Assembly (NCBI RefSeq): GCF_023734135.1
Contig: NZ_AP025730.1
Span: 2,170,001-2,234,000 of the forward strand
DNA: 64,000 nucleotides
Direction: 5' to 3'
Source of the DNA: Sphaerotilus microaerophilus
GTDB taxonomy: Bacteria > Pseudomonadota > Gammaproteobacteria > Burkholderiales > Burkholderiaceae_C
The notes below the pieces were generated by a model. The model ran no database searches. It was given only the letters and a program-made list of their open reading frames with translations, and was not told the origin of the DNA. Position 1 is the first letter of the stretch, and every line of letters starts with the position of its first letter. Positions 38,256 through 47,760 of this stretch are shown piece after piece. The position numbers were made by a program, and so were the translations under genes.

Positions 38256-39380
38256 TCAAATTTGAGGCCGCCCACTGACCCGCGCTTGGAGAGACCTTAC
38301 CACTCTGTTCCCAAAAGAGATCCAGCGAGCCTCTATTGCCCGTTCGGTCCAAGAAGCCAGATAAAAAGTTGCCAAAACAACAACGGCAACAGAAAATAAC
38401 AGAACAACATCTGCATTCAGCACCGAAACTAGCGGCTCCACAATAAAAGGAGCCACGTGCCATGCAAATATGAAGTGAAACACATATACAGAATAAGATA
38501 CTCTGCCAAGCCGTTGCAACCACTTCGAATGCGCCAAGCCAGTTTTCATCGCAGCAAGCAGAAAGCAGAACGACAACCCAGCCAATGTGGGCATAACCAT
38601 GAATGACACAGGAGCTTTGAATCGCCACACATACAAAACCAGTAGCGTCAAAATGACAAAAGCCAATACACACCAACGCGCCGAAACCACAGTAGCCGTG
38701 CGCTCCAAGATAAAATATGTCAAAATACCAAAAATGAATACAGGCATTTGATTGACCAGAAAAAAATACATGAAGTTACTATTTTTAATCTGAAATTCTG
38801 TACCCAATAAACTCCATTGAAAAATTATGTTAGCCAACAAAAATATACCAGCTAATGCCAAGATCGCCAAATTCCCGCAAAAATCAAATAAATAACCACA
38901 CACCCGATGCAGTGCCGGAAAAATTAGATAAAAAAGCATCTCTGCACCGATAGACCACCCTCCAGGGACAACTGAATTATTTGCCGAAGGTACAATCCCG
39001 TGAACAAACAGTGCATTCGCAGCAATGTTACTTATAGTATACGGACCGGGCCAACCGTGCCCACTCCAAGACTGCATCCAGTGAATGCCAGCATATACAA
39101 AGATTCCAAGATAATAGAGTGGAGCAATTCTAAAATATCTCCTCACATAGAAAGACCGAATGCCTGCAACCTCATCAGCACGCCTAGACGCGGATAGACA
39201 GAGTGTATAAGCAGAAGCCACAAAGAACAATTGAACACCCATCTGCCCATATTTTGCAATAGCTTCAAAGAACACACTCAGTCCAGGAATTTTCTGAGAG
39301 GTATGGACTAGCATCACCATCAGCACAGCCCCCCCTCTGAGTTGGTCAATGTATGCAAACTTCCCTGAATCTGATCCCAT
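38256..39380 (-). CDS. Acyltransferase family 3 membrane protein (AT-rich)
   Basis: Membrane O-acyltransferase of 374 residues with about ten helices: YIDQLRGGAVLMVMLVHTSQ, GQMGVQLFFVASAYTLCLS, YVRRYFRIAPLYYLGIFVYA and WSIGAEMLFYLIFP are the family signatures (the last in place of W-x-x-E-Q-F-Y). I start at the ATG at 39380, preceded by GAGG at 8 bases; an upstream ATG adds 11 residues. The gene is strikingly AT-rich against its surroundings and is boxed in by IS elements, so it was probably acquired. It may modify surface glycans. Confidence 0.85.
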   Translation of the reverse strand: MGSDSGKFAYIDQLRGGAVLMVMLVHTSQKIPGLSVFFEAIAKYGQMGVQLFFVASAYTLCLSASRRADEVAGIRSFYVRRYFRIAPLYYLGIFVYAGIHWMQSWSGHGWPGPYTISNIAANALFVHGIVPSANNSVVPGGWSIGAEMLFYLIFPALHRVCGYLFDFCGNLAILALAGIFLLANIIFQWSLLGTEFQIKNSNFMYFFLVNQMPVFIFGILTYFILERTATVVSARWCVLAFVILTLLVLYVWRFKAPVSFMVMPTLAGLSFCFLLAAMKTGLAHSKWLQRLGRVSYSVYVFHFIFAWHVAPFIVEPLVSVLNADVVLLFSVAVVVLATFYLASWTERAIEARWISFGNRVVRSLQARVSGRPQI

Positions 39381-39930
39381 TCGACAAGCCTCGTTATCAA
39401 CCAACCATTTCACCGCAGCCGTGGGACCGATGAAGCACAGAGTCCCAGGCGTCTCCAGAGGATCTGTGCCAGCTTGACTTCAATCAGTCCGAACAACACT
39501 AACGCAGTGTCGTACGGCGACGTCCATGCAGCAAGAATGCCTATCCATGTGCCGAGCTACCACGACCCCAGTCGCCTTGGGTGCAGGGTAAGACGTTCGT
39601 CTTAGAAGCGACAAAGCGACACTGATACAAGTGTGCGACCGGACAGCCGTCATCAGCTTACAAAAGCGTGACGATTTGCCATACTTTCCACCCTCGGCGG
39701 TGAAGGTGCAGGACCTGTAGCCCACACCAGCGATCCAGGGCGACCAAGCCAATGCCAACAACTGTGGCGTTGGTAGGACATTGGTCAACGCGACAGGCGA
39801 TGCCATCCTGAACTCTCCAAGGCAGGATCTGGAGATTACCGACTTCCGCGAAGACGATTCAGAAACCTGTCACCCAAGCTGCGGTGGCAGTCGGTCCACT
39901 CAGTTGCTTTTGTCTATATTCTTATTAATC
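39381..39930. other. Gap between acyltransferase and IS630
   Basis: No recognisable gene. A 108-codon minus-strand frame at 39480-39806 resembles no family I know and has an unconvincing composition (Cys/Arg/Val-rich with few acidic residues). The region probably holds the acyltransferase promoter and debris of older insertions. Confidence 0.5.
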
Positions 39931-41025
39931 CGGCAACTCTAAACGGCGCACTCATGCGGCATAGAAAATCTTTGGGTGTCTGAAGTACGATCGAATATGA
40001 CTTGGACTTTCCATCAGTTTGGTCATGATGCTCTTGACGTTTGAGGTCAACGCCTCCTTTGTTCGCGCCTGCGGTATCTCGGCAATCCGATTCTTCAGAT
40101 CACCATTGAGATACTCGTCCGGATTGAGTTCAGGGGAATACGACGGCAAGAAGAACAGTTCTATCTTGTCCTGGTTGTCGGCAACCCATTCCTTGACGAT
40201 CTCGGCATGATGGACCTTCAGGTTGTCCAGGATCAGAAATACCTTGCCCTTCTTCGTAGACTGAATGAGGCGATCGAGAAAGTCGATGCAGCGCGCTGCG
40301 TCGAACGTCTCGTGGTAGAGCATGAAATGCAGGGTGCCACGATTGGACAAGGCGGAAATCATGTTGACGCCGAATCGCTTGGCCGTCAGCGCCACAGTCG
40401 GTGTCTTGCCCCTGGGCGCGTAGCTGCTGCCGTGCTGGCTGCGCGAGTTCACACCCGTCTCATCGCCCCAGAAGATCTCGGCATCTTCGGCCTTGGCGCG
40501 CCGCTCGATCTCCGGGTACGTCGTGTCCAACCACTGGCGCACTTCAGCCGGGCGCTGCTCATACGCTCGCTTGACCGGACGCTGCGGCGTATAGCCCCAG
40601 CGACTCAGGTACAAACCGACCGTGCGAATCGGCATGTCCACGCCCGTCTCGTCCTTGATCAAATCGCGCACAGCTTTGCGCGTCCACAACGCATACGGCA
40701 TCTTCAACTGGTCGGGCATCCGGTCGGTGATGTACGAGCGGATCTTCGATTCTTGCTCGGGCGTGATCTGTCGGAACTGCCCTGGCGCATACCCACGGGG
40801 TTTACCAGCAATCGCAGCATCAATGCCCTCCGCGGCAACCCTTGCCAGCCATTTCTGCACCGTACGACTGTGCACACCAATGGCTTCGCCGATCGCCGTG
40901 AACGAATACCCTTGCTCGCGCATGTTCAACGCAATAGTGCGTTTCTCGCGTTGGGCTTCAGGAGAGATGCTGCGTGCGTCGGTGTGTTCCATGAAAATAT
41001 TATAATACGCTCTATAGAGTTACCG
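39931..41025 (-). mobile_element. IS630-family insertion sequence
   Basis: The element ends are 11-bp inverted repeats with one mismatch, CGGCAACTCTA at 39931-39941 and TAGAGTTACCG at 41015-41025. They closely frame a single intact transposase gene. A TA target duplication, normal for IS630, is not unambiguous at these edges, so the ends may be a few bases off. Confidence 0.75.
39952..40992 (-). CDS. IS630-family transposase
   Basis: Complete single-ORF transposase of 346 residues. An N-terminal HTH (EQGYSFTAIGEAIGVHSRTV followed by QKWLARV) leads to a winged-helix region, then the DDE domain: FWGDETGVNSRS (Asp), VFLILDNLKVHHAEI (Asp) and SPELNPDEYLNGDLKN (Glu). No frameshift is seen. A promoter-like AT stretch with ATATTATAATACG lies just upstream of the start. 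Confidence 0.93.
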   Translation of the reverse strand: MEHTDARSISPEAQREKRTIALNMREQGYSFTAIGEAIGVHSRTVQKWLARVAAEGIDAAIAGKPRGYAPGQFRQITPEQESKIRSYITDRMPDQLKMPYALWTRKAVRDLIKDETGVDMPIRTVGLYLSRWGYTPQRPVKRAYEQRPAEVRQWLDTTYPEIERRAKAEDAEIFWGDETGVNSRSQHGSSYAPRGKTPTVALTAKRFGVNMISALSNRGTLHFMLYHETFDAARCIDFLDRLIQSTKKGKVFLILDNLKVHHAEIVKEWVADNQDKIELFFLPSYSPELNPDEYLNGDLKNRIAEIPQARTKEALTSNVKSIMTKLMESPSHIRSYFRHPKIFYAA

Positions 41026-41084
41026 AGTCAATAGCACCACCCGTTTCTTTGTCTGGGTAGCATCCGTTCGATTCGGGCCGCGGA

Positions 41085-44000
41085 TCACCCTAATATGTAG
41101 TCACTCGCGACGACTTGGGCGCCCATCTGATCTATGTCAGTATAGTTGGTAAAAAGATAGACCAAAGTCGGTGCCATCCAAGTGCCATTGGCATCCGGAT
41201 CGTAGTAAAGCGCAACATTATTGACATCACCACCATAGGCGAGAATTAGCACTCCACCGTCGAATGTTCCATTCTGATAGTTGAGCACACCATCAACTTT
41301 GGCCGAGGTGTTGACAAGATCAGGTGCCAAATTCAGCACAATGATATCCGCACCGGAAATTGATTCCCCATAAAAGCCGGCAGTCGTCACATTCACCGTG
41401 CTGTCAAGCACCCCTGGACCAGCATTCGCCAAGGTAACCCCGTTCAATAAAATTGAATCATCCCCGCCGGTAAAATCCGCAATTCGATCAACACCAATAG
41501 GAACTGATTTAGTCGAAAATACAAACGTATCAGACCCCTGACCGCCTATAAGTACATCGGCACCAGCATAGCCATTGAGTACGTCATCCCCATCACCACC
41601 GCTCATAGTATCCGCACCGCTACCTCCATTTAAGGAATCACTACCTGCGCTACCAGAAAACGTGGTCGCATTCCTGCTTCCATTCGTGATTGTAAATCCG
41701 TTGCCGCTCACACCCACCGCAGACAGGTCGATCGTTTGGCCTGTACTAGTCAATGTGGCAATACCGAAATTCGTCGTTGCCGACGTGGCCACATAGGCAG
41801 AGCTGACAGTCACTACGGCAGCAGCGCCGCTCCCGATCACCAGAACATCTGCGCCTCCCAGATCAGTCACAAAGTCAGTGCCTGCGTCCACGTGGAACAC
41901 GTCATTCCCTGCTCCACCCTTCAACAGATCATTGCCTGCCCCGCCACACAGCGAGTCGTTTCCACCGGCGCCAACCAGTGAGTCAGTGCCAGCGCTGCCG
42001 ATCAGGGTCGTTCCCACAGCACTCGAGTTCGTTACCGAGAAACCTCCTGCTGTAAAAGAAACCTGCGAGAGATCAACTGCATACCCTGCACTGGTCAGTG
42101 AGGCAGTTCCGGAATTGGTTGTCTCGGAAGTCGCTGTGTAAGAAGCAGTGACTTTCACCGTCGCCTTGGCACCGGCACTGACGACCAGAACGTCAGATTC
42201 ACTCAAGTCGGCCACCGAATCCGTTCCCGCGTCCACGTAGAACGTATCGAGCCCACCACCTCCCGTCAGCACGTCATTGCCTGCGCCGCCCACCAGTGTA
42301 TCGGCTCCGCCACCACCACTGATCTTATCTGCCGACAGGCCGCCCGACAGGCTGTCCGCTCCTATTCCACCCTGGAGGGTGTCAGCCCCCCCTCCGCCGA
42401 TAATGGTGTCGCCAAACGTGGATGTGGTGATGCTCGCGAAGGCTTCTGCCTGGGTACTCAAGTCCACCAGCACCGCTGCGCTGTTGCCCGCCACGACAAT
42501 ATTTTCAACCGCCACTATCGATGCATCGGTCGATGCAACGTAGGTGGTACCGATTTGCAGAGTATCGGTCCCGGATCCACCATCAGCGACATCGGTGCCC
42601 GCTGCGTTTCTGAAGATATCGTTCGACCCACCTCCGTAGAGAAAGTCGACGCCGACACCACCGATCAATGTATCGGCCCCATTGAATCCATAGACCGCAC
42701 TCGTCCCGGTGCCGGTTACCGTCAGCACCTCCGCATTGCCCGTCCCCGTGGACAGGATAGCGTCCAGTGCCGTGATGTAATGCCCATCAGTCACCTGAAG
42801 GTTGCCGGACTTGGCAATCGTCGGTGTTGCCAGGATCACCGTCGTCGTCGAGCCGTCATTCACCGGCCCCAGGCTGGACCAAGGTGAAACCAGGCTGATC
42901 GCTCCCGCAACATCCTCATCCGCAACGGTGAAGCTGAAACCCGACGAGCTGAACGCAATCTCCGCCCGGATACGAGGCGCCTCAGACAAGTCTTTGACGT
43001 TCAGAGTCACTGCCCGGCTCGTCGCATGCCCAGCAGCATCCGTGGCCGTCACCTCGAACTGGTAGCCCGCCTGCGTCTCCGCGTCCGGGTTGCCCGTCAG
43101 CCTCACTTCGCCCGTAGTCGCGTCGATCGTGAATGCGGCAGCGTCTTCACCACCCAGGCTGTAGCTCACTCCTGCGCTGATGTCCGCGCTGTCGTCGGCC
43201 ACCACCGTGTACACCACCTGCCCCGCACCGCTGTTCTCTTCGATCGCCGCAGCCACCGGCCCCGAGGTAATCACCGGAGCAGCCTCGTCCAGGTCCCCCA
43301 CCGCCAGGCTCACTGCCTGGCTCGTCGCATGCCCAGCAGCATCCGTGGCCGTCACCTCGAACTGGTAGTCCGCCTTCAGCTCTGCATCCGGACTGACAGC
43401 CAGGTGGACCTCACCACTGACACCGTCGAGCGTGAATGCCGCAGCATCCGCACCACCCAGGCTGTATGTCACCGCGCCGCTGACCGCCGTTGCCACCGCC
43501 GTGTAGACCAGTGACCCGATCGGCTGGTTCTCATTGACCTCGACCTGTGAGCCAGAGCTGAATGTGGGCGGTGTCACGCCCTCATCCACGTCATTGATCG
43601 CCAACGTCACGGCCTGGCTCGTGGCGTGCCCAGCCACGTCCGTAACTACCACCTCGAACTGGTAGCTCGCCTGCGTCTCCGCGTCCGGGTTGCCCGTCAG
43701 CTTCACTTCGCCCGTAGTCGCGTCGATCGTGAATGCGGCAGCGTCTTCACCACCCAGGCTGTAGCTCACTCCTGCGCTGATGTCCGCGCTGTCGTCGGCC
43801 ACCACCGTGTACACCACCTGCCCCGCACCGCTGTTCTCTTCGATCGCCGCAGCCACCGGCCCCGAGGTGATCACCGGGGCGGCTTCGTCCAGGTCCACCA
43901 CCGCCAGGCTCACTGCCTGGCTCGTCGCATGCCCAGCAGCATCCGTGGCCGTCACCTCGAACTGGTAGCTCACCTGCGTCTCCGCGTCCGGGTTGCCCGT

Positions 44001-47000
44001 CAGCTTCACTTCGCCCGTGCTTGCATCGATCGTGAATGCCGCTGCGTCCACGCCGCCCAGGCTGTAGCTCACTCCTGCGCTGATGTCCGCGCTGTCGTCG
44101 GCCACCACCGTGTACACCACCTGCCCTGCACCGCTGTTCTCTTCGATCGCCGCAGCCACCGGCCCCGAGGTGATCACCGGGGCGGCTTCGTCCAGGTCCA
44201 CCACCGCCAGGCTCACTGCCTGGCTCGTCGCATGCCCAGCAGCATCCGTGGCTGTCACCTCGAACTGGTAGCTCGCCTGCGTCTCCGCGTCCGGGTTGCC
44301 CGTCAGCTTCACTTCGCCCGTGCTTGCATCGATCGTGAATGCCGCTGCGTCCACGCCGCCCAGGCTGTAGCTCACTCCTGCGCTGATGTCCGCGCTGTCG
44401 TCGGCCACCACCGTGTACACCACCTGCCCCGCACCGCTGTTCTCTTCGATCGCCGCAGCCACTGTCCCAGAGGTGATCACCGGGGCGACTTCGTCCAGGT
44501 CCGCCACCGCCAGGCTCACTGCCTGGCTCGTGGCGTGCCCAGCCACGTCCGTGACTACCACCTCGAACTGGTAGCTCGCCTGCGTCTCCGCGTCCGGGTT
44601 GCCCGTCAGCTTCACTTCGCCCGTAGTCGCGTCGATCGTGAATGCGGCAGCGTCTTCACCACCCAGGCTGTAGCTCACTCCTGCGCTGATGTCCGCGCTG
44701 TCGTCGGCCACCACCGTGTACACCACCTGCCCCGCACCGCTGTTCTCTTCGATCGCCGCAGCCACCGGCCCCGAGGTAATCACCGGAGCAGCCTCGTCCA
44801 GGTCCCCCACCGCCAGGCTCACTGCCTGGCTCGTCGCATGCCCGGCAGCATCCGTGGCCGTCACCTCGAACTGGTAGTCCGCCTTCAGCTCTGCATCCGG
44901 ACTGACAGCCAGGTGGACCTCACCACTGACACCGTCGAGCGTGAATGCCGCAGCATCCGCACCACCCAGGCTGTATGTCACCGCGCCGCTGACCGCCGTT
45001 GCCACCGCCGTGTAGACCAGTGACCCGATCGGCTGGTTCTCATTGACCTCGACCTGTGAGCCAGAGCTGAATGTGGGCGGTGTCACGCCCTCATCCACGT
45101 CATTGATCGCCAACGTCACGGCCTGGCTCGTGGCGTGCCCAGCCACGTCCGTAACTACCACCTCGAACTGGTAGCTCGCCTGCGTCTCCGCGTCCGGGTT
45201 GCCCGTCAGCTTCACTTCGCCCGTAGTCGCGTCGATCGTGAATGCGGCAGCGTCTTCACCACCCAGGCTGTAGCTCACTCCTGCGCTGATGTCCGCGCTG
45301 TCGTCGGCCACCACCGTGTACACCACCTGCCCCGCACCGCTGTTCTCTTCGATCGCCGCAGCCACCGGCCCCGAGGTGATCACCGGGGCGGCTTCGTCCA
45401 CGTTGCCAATCGTCAACGTGAAGCTACGCTGCACCTGAACCTCACCATCGGCGCCATCTGCGGCAAGCACTTCCACTGAGTAGGCGACCTTGCCACTCTC
45501 GAAATCTGGCTGACCGATGAAGTACAGCCCAAGGCCCCCTTGCGGCGCCGTGCGGATTTCAAACAAAGCCGCATCGGCACCGCCAAGCGACAGCACCGGC
45601 GCCGCGGCGGCATCCACATCACTGGCGGCAAGCCCAGTCACCAAGACTCCGGCGCTGGCATCTGTTCCCTCTGCCATCGCACCACTGCCGCTCTCCAGGC
45701 TGAGCACCGGAGCATCGTTGCTGCCACTGATCGTGACCGTCAACCGGGCCTGAACCGTCTGCCCGCTGGCATTGCGCAACTGGTACGCAAAGACATCCTG
45801 CGCCAACTGATTCGCGGCAAGAGCCTCGGTGGCCGCACGCGAGTCGTCCAGAACGTATTCATAGATGCCGTCGGCGGCTAGGACCAGCGTGCCATACCCG
45901 CCGCTCACCGCCACCCCTGTCGACACCGCCCCTGGGCCGTATGCCGCACCAGGCGCCACACCTGAAATCGAGACGCCGGCCAGCCCAGCCGTTCCGCCAT
46001 CGTTGGTCAGTACGTTGCCAATCGCCGTGGCATCGCCACCTGCGACACCGGCCTCGACCACCGCGTCGCCCGTGTTGTGGTCATCGGCTGCCTCGGGGGG
46101 ATTGCCCGTCTGCGCCACGCCAATGAAGTCTGCAGCGCTCAGATCATGCAAGCCAGTCAGGCGCACCACCCACTCGGCCGACGTGGGGTCCAAGGAGGCG
46201 GAGCCGTTGGTGTCCGCAGAAATCCACGTCTCGTTGGCCGACTCGTACTGCCGGAACCAGACCCCGTTGGCGATGGGCGAGTCCTTGCCGCCCCAGACCA
46301 GGTCTGTCGCCCCAAGCAGGGCGGACAAATCAATCCGGTCCGCCTCGCTTGGCACTGCACCGGTAGCGGAAGACGCCGCGAAGTCGGCGATCGTGTCGTA
46401 GGTTGGACCGAATGAGTCCGATGCCGACGCATACACAAAGGTATCGCCGCCCCCCCCTCCAAACAACGTGTCAAGACCGGATCCACCATTGAGGCTGTCT
46501 GCACCATCTCCACCTTGCAGGATGTCGTCGCCAAATCCCCCCAACATCGAATCGGCACCACCGCCCCCCTGCAGCAAGTCGTACCCTTTGCCTCCATCAA
46601 TGATGTCGTCGCCCGATCCTCCCAAAACGGTGTCACGCAAACCGCTGGCGATCAACACCGCACCTGCAGCGGCAGAACTGTTGACGATGGCGAAACCGCC
46701 CACCCCTGCCGTGATAGCAGACAGATTGATCGCGATCGCATCCGTGGTGAGGTTGACCAGCCCGTTGTTGGTGCCGTTGCGCGCCACCAGGGTCGCTGCG
46801 ACTGTGGCATTGACCACCGCCCCGGCAGAAACCACCACGCCATCGCCCCCGCTGAAGTCGGTGATGGTGTCGCTGCCTCCTGCAACCATGAACACGTCCG
46901 ATCCGCCCCCTCCCGTAAGGACATCGTTGCCCGCGCCACCTGTGAGGGTATCGTTGCCCAACCCTCCGACCAGGGTGTCGTCTCGGGCACTGCCCGTCAA

Positions 47001-47438
47001 CGAGACCGCAGCACCAGAGTTGTTGACAACCAGATAGCCATTGCTGCCCGTGGCGGCAGCAAGGTTCACATTGACCCCGTTCGTGCTCAAACTGGCAGCA
47101 CCAGAATTCGCCGTGCCGGAGGACGCTGTGAACGAAGAGGTCACACTGATGAAGGCCTCTGCGCCTGCACTGACCGCGAACGCGTCACCCGTCCCGAGAT
47201 CAGTGACCGTGTCTTTGCCCGCGCTGACAACAAAGCGATCTGACCCGGCCCCACCTGTCAACAGGTCATTGCCGAGCCCTCCTATCAACGAGTCGTTCCC
47301 ATTGCCGCCTTCGAGCGTGTCGTCGAACACGCTGCCAGTGAGCGTGTCATTGCCGAGACCGCCCAGAAGCAAGGACGCTTCCGCCATTGCCGATGCGTCC
47401 AGTCTGTCGTTACCGCTGCTGCCGTTGAGAGTTGCCAA
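41085..47438 (-). CDS. Giant RTX/VCBS/cadherin-like repeat protein
   Basis: Probable type I-secreted surface adhesin or matrix protein of 2117 residues. Layout: residues 1 to about 430, RTX calcium-binding nonapeptides (GGLGNDTLTGS); then a VCBS-type domain (from PPEAADDHNTGDAV) and one divergent cadherin-like domain; about 680-1490, eight cadherin-like repeats of about 101 residues (type A VITSGPVAAAIEENSGAG and type B SSGSQVEVNENQPIG); the rest, RTX blocks and a C-terminal stretch ending VVASDYILG that may be the secretion signal. No Sec signal peptide. The only plausible start is TTG at 47438, because an in-frame TGA lies 12 codons upstream and there is no ATG or GTG between. The type I exporter genes lie about 4 kb upstream on the same strand. 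Confidence 0.9.
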   Translation of the reverse strand: MATLNGSSGNDRLDASAMAEASLLLGGLGNDTLTGSVFDDTLEGGNGNDSLIGGLGNDLLTGGAGSDRFVVSAGKDTVTDLGTGDAFAVSAGAEAFISVTSSFTASSGTANSGAASLSTNGVNVNLAAATGSNGYLVVNNSGAAVSLTGSARDDTLVGGLGNDTLTGGAGNDVLTGGGGSDVFMVAGGSDTITDFSGGDGVVVSAGAVVNATVAATLVARNGTNNGLVNLTTDAIAINLSAITAGVGGFAIVNSSAAAGAVLIASGLRDTVLGGSGDDIIDGGKGYDLLQGGGGADSMLGGFGDDILQGGDGADSLNGGSGLDTLFGGGGGDTFVYASASDSFGPTYDTIADFAASSATGAVPSEADRIDLSALLGATDLVWGGKDSPIANGVWFRQYESANETWISADTNGSASLDPTSAEWVVRLTGLHDLSAADFIGVAQTGNPPEAADDHNTGDAVVEAGVAGGDATAIGNVLTNDGGTAGLAGVSISGVAPGAAYGPGAVSTGVAVSGGYGTLVLAADGIYEYVLDDSRAATEALAANQLAQDVFAYQLRNASGQTVQARLTVTISGSNDAPVLSLESGSGAMAEGTDASAGVLVTGLAASDVDAAAAPVLSLGGADAALFEIRTAPQGGLGLYFIGQPDFESGKVAYSVEVLAADGADGEVQVQRSFTLTIGNVDEAAPVITSGPVAAAIEENSGAGQVVYTVVADDSADISAGVSYSLGGEDAAAFTIDATTGEVKLTGNPDAETQASYQFEVVVTDVAGHATSQAVTLAINDVDEGVTPPTFSSGSQVEVNENQPIGSLVYTAVATAVSGAVTYSLGGADAAAFTLDGVSGEVHLAVSPDAELKADYQFEVTATDAAGHATSQAVSLAVGDLDEAAPVITSGPVAAAIEENSGAGQVVYTVVADDSADISAGVSYSLGGEDAAAFTIDATTGEVKLTGNPDAETQASYQFEVVVTDVAGHATSQAVSLAVADLDEVAPVITSGTVAAAIEENSGAGQVVYTVVADDSADISAGVSYSLGGVDAAAFTIDASTGEVKLTGNPDAETQASYQFEVTATDAAGHATSQAVSLAVVDLDEAAPVITSGPVAAAIEENSGAGQVVYTVVADDSADISAGVSYSLGGVDAAAFTIDASTGEVKLTGNPDAETQVSYQFEVTATDAAGHATSQAVSLAVVDLDEAAPVITSGPVAAAIEENSGAGQVVYTVVADDSADISAGVSYSLGGEDAAAFTIDATTGEVKLTGNPDAETQASYQFEVVVTDVAGHATSQAVTLAINDVDEGVTPPTFSSGSQVEVNENQPIGSLVYTAVATAVSGAVTYSLGGADAAAFTLDGVSGEVHLAVSPDAELKADYQFEVTATDAAGHATSQAVSLAVGDLDEAAPVITSGPVAAAIEENSGAGQVVYTVVADDSADISAGVSYSLGGEDAAAFTIDATTGEVRLTGNPDAETQAGYQFEVTATDAAGHATSRAVTLNVKDLSEAPRIRAEIAFSSSGFSFTVADEDVAGAISLVSPWSSLGPVNDGSTTTVILATPTIAKSGNLQVTDGHYITALDAILSTGTGNAEVLTVTGTGTSAVYGFNGADTLIGGVGVDFLYGGGSNDIFRNAAGTDVADGGSGTDTLQIGTTYVASTDASIVAVENIVVAGNSAAVLVDLSTQAEAFASITTSTFGDTIIGGGGADTLQGGIGADSLSGGLSADKISGGGGADTLVGGAGNDVLTGGGGLDTFYVDAGTDSVADLSESDVLVVSAGAKATVKVTASYTATSETTNSGTASLTSAGYAVDLSQVSFTAGGFSVTNSSAVGTTLIGSAGTDSLVGAGGNDSLCGGAGNDLLKGGAGNDVFHVDAGTDFVTDLGGADVLVIGSGAAAVVTVSSAYVATSATTNFGIATLTSTGQTIDLSAVGVSGNGFTITNGSRNATTFSGSAGSDSLNGGSGADTMSGGDGDDVLNGYAGADVLIGGQGSDTFVFSTKSVPIGVDRIADFTGGDDSILLNGVTLANAGPGVLDSTVNVTTAGFYGESISGADIIVLNLAPDLVNTSAKVDGVLNYQNGTFDGGVLILAYGGDVNNVALYYDPDANGTWMAPTLVYLFTNYTDIDQMGAQVVASDYILG
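42980..45395 (-). repeat. Eight tandem cadherin-like repeats of about 303 bp
   Basis: Unit order from the protein N-terminus is A-B-A-A-A-A-B-A. Units share long identical DNA runs. The block at about 43103-43892 appears base-identical to 44613-45402 (offset 1510 bases), so a multi-unit duplication or gene conversion is recent. Units keep the reading frame, so gain or loss of units would leave the protein intact. Confidence 0.9.
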
Positions 47439-47640
47439 GGGTCTGCCCGCCTGAAAGTAAGTAGTCGCTCGTCATTGGAGCGATTCATCAAAGAAGAGTG
47501 GTGGTTCCACCGGCGGCGACTGTGCCTCCCCGCTCGTCACCGATGGAACCGAAGTCATCGTAGGCACACCCACCTATTCCGGGCATCCCCCGATGCAGTG
47601 GCACCCCTGGTTCAAGGGGAAGCACCATTCCACGGCTCCA

Positions 47641-47675
47641 AGAAAAAGGGCGTTGCGCCTCTCGACGCAACGCCC
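47641..47675 (-). terminator. Orphan Rho-independent terminator next to IS3 copy 2
   Basis: On the minus strand a perfect 10-bp stem (GGGCGTTGCG and complement, 8-base loop) is followed at once by TTTTTCT. It lies between the IS3 copy and the giant gene and points at the giant gene, so it would stop transcription running out of the IS elements. No gene now ends into it: the unit it served was cut at 47721. Confidence 0.85.
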
Positions 47676-47760
47676 CTGCCTGCCCAACAACACGTTGGGC
47701 CGGGTCGGCTCGTTGTCAGCCTGAGGTGCCCGTCGAAATTCGTCTTCTAGCGGGCCGTTC

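Noticed and set aside
39480..39806. 108-codon minus-strand frame as a small protein
   Set aside because: No ribosome binding site, no recognisable family and odd composition; kept only as a note in the gap.
43626..45023. 465-codon repetitive plus-strand frame (VARLRLRVRVAR...) opposite the giant gene
   Set aside because: It repeats every 101 codons exactly with the cadherin-like units of the minus strand, so it is their antisense shadow.
42980..45402. CRISPR array as an explanation for the regular repeats
   Set aside because: Units are about 303 bp, in frame and without unique spacers; they are protein domain repeats.
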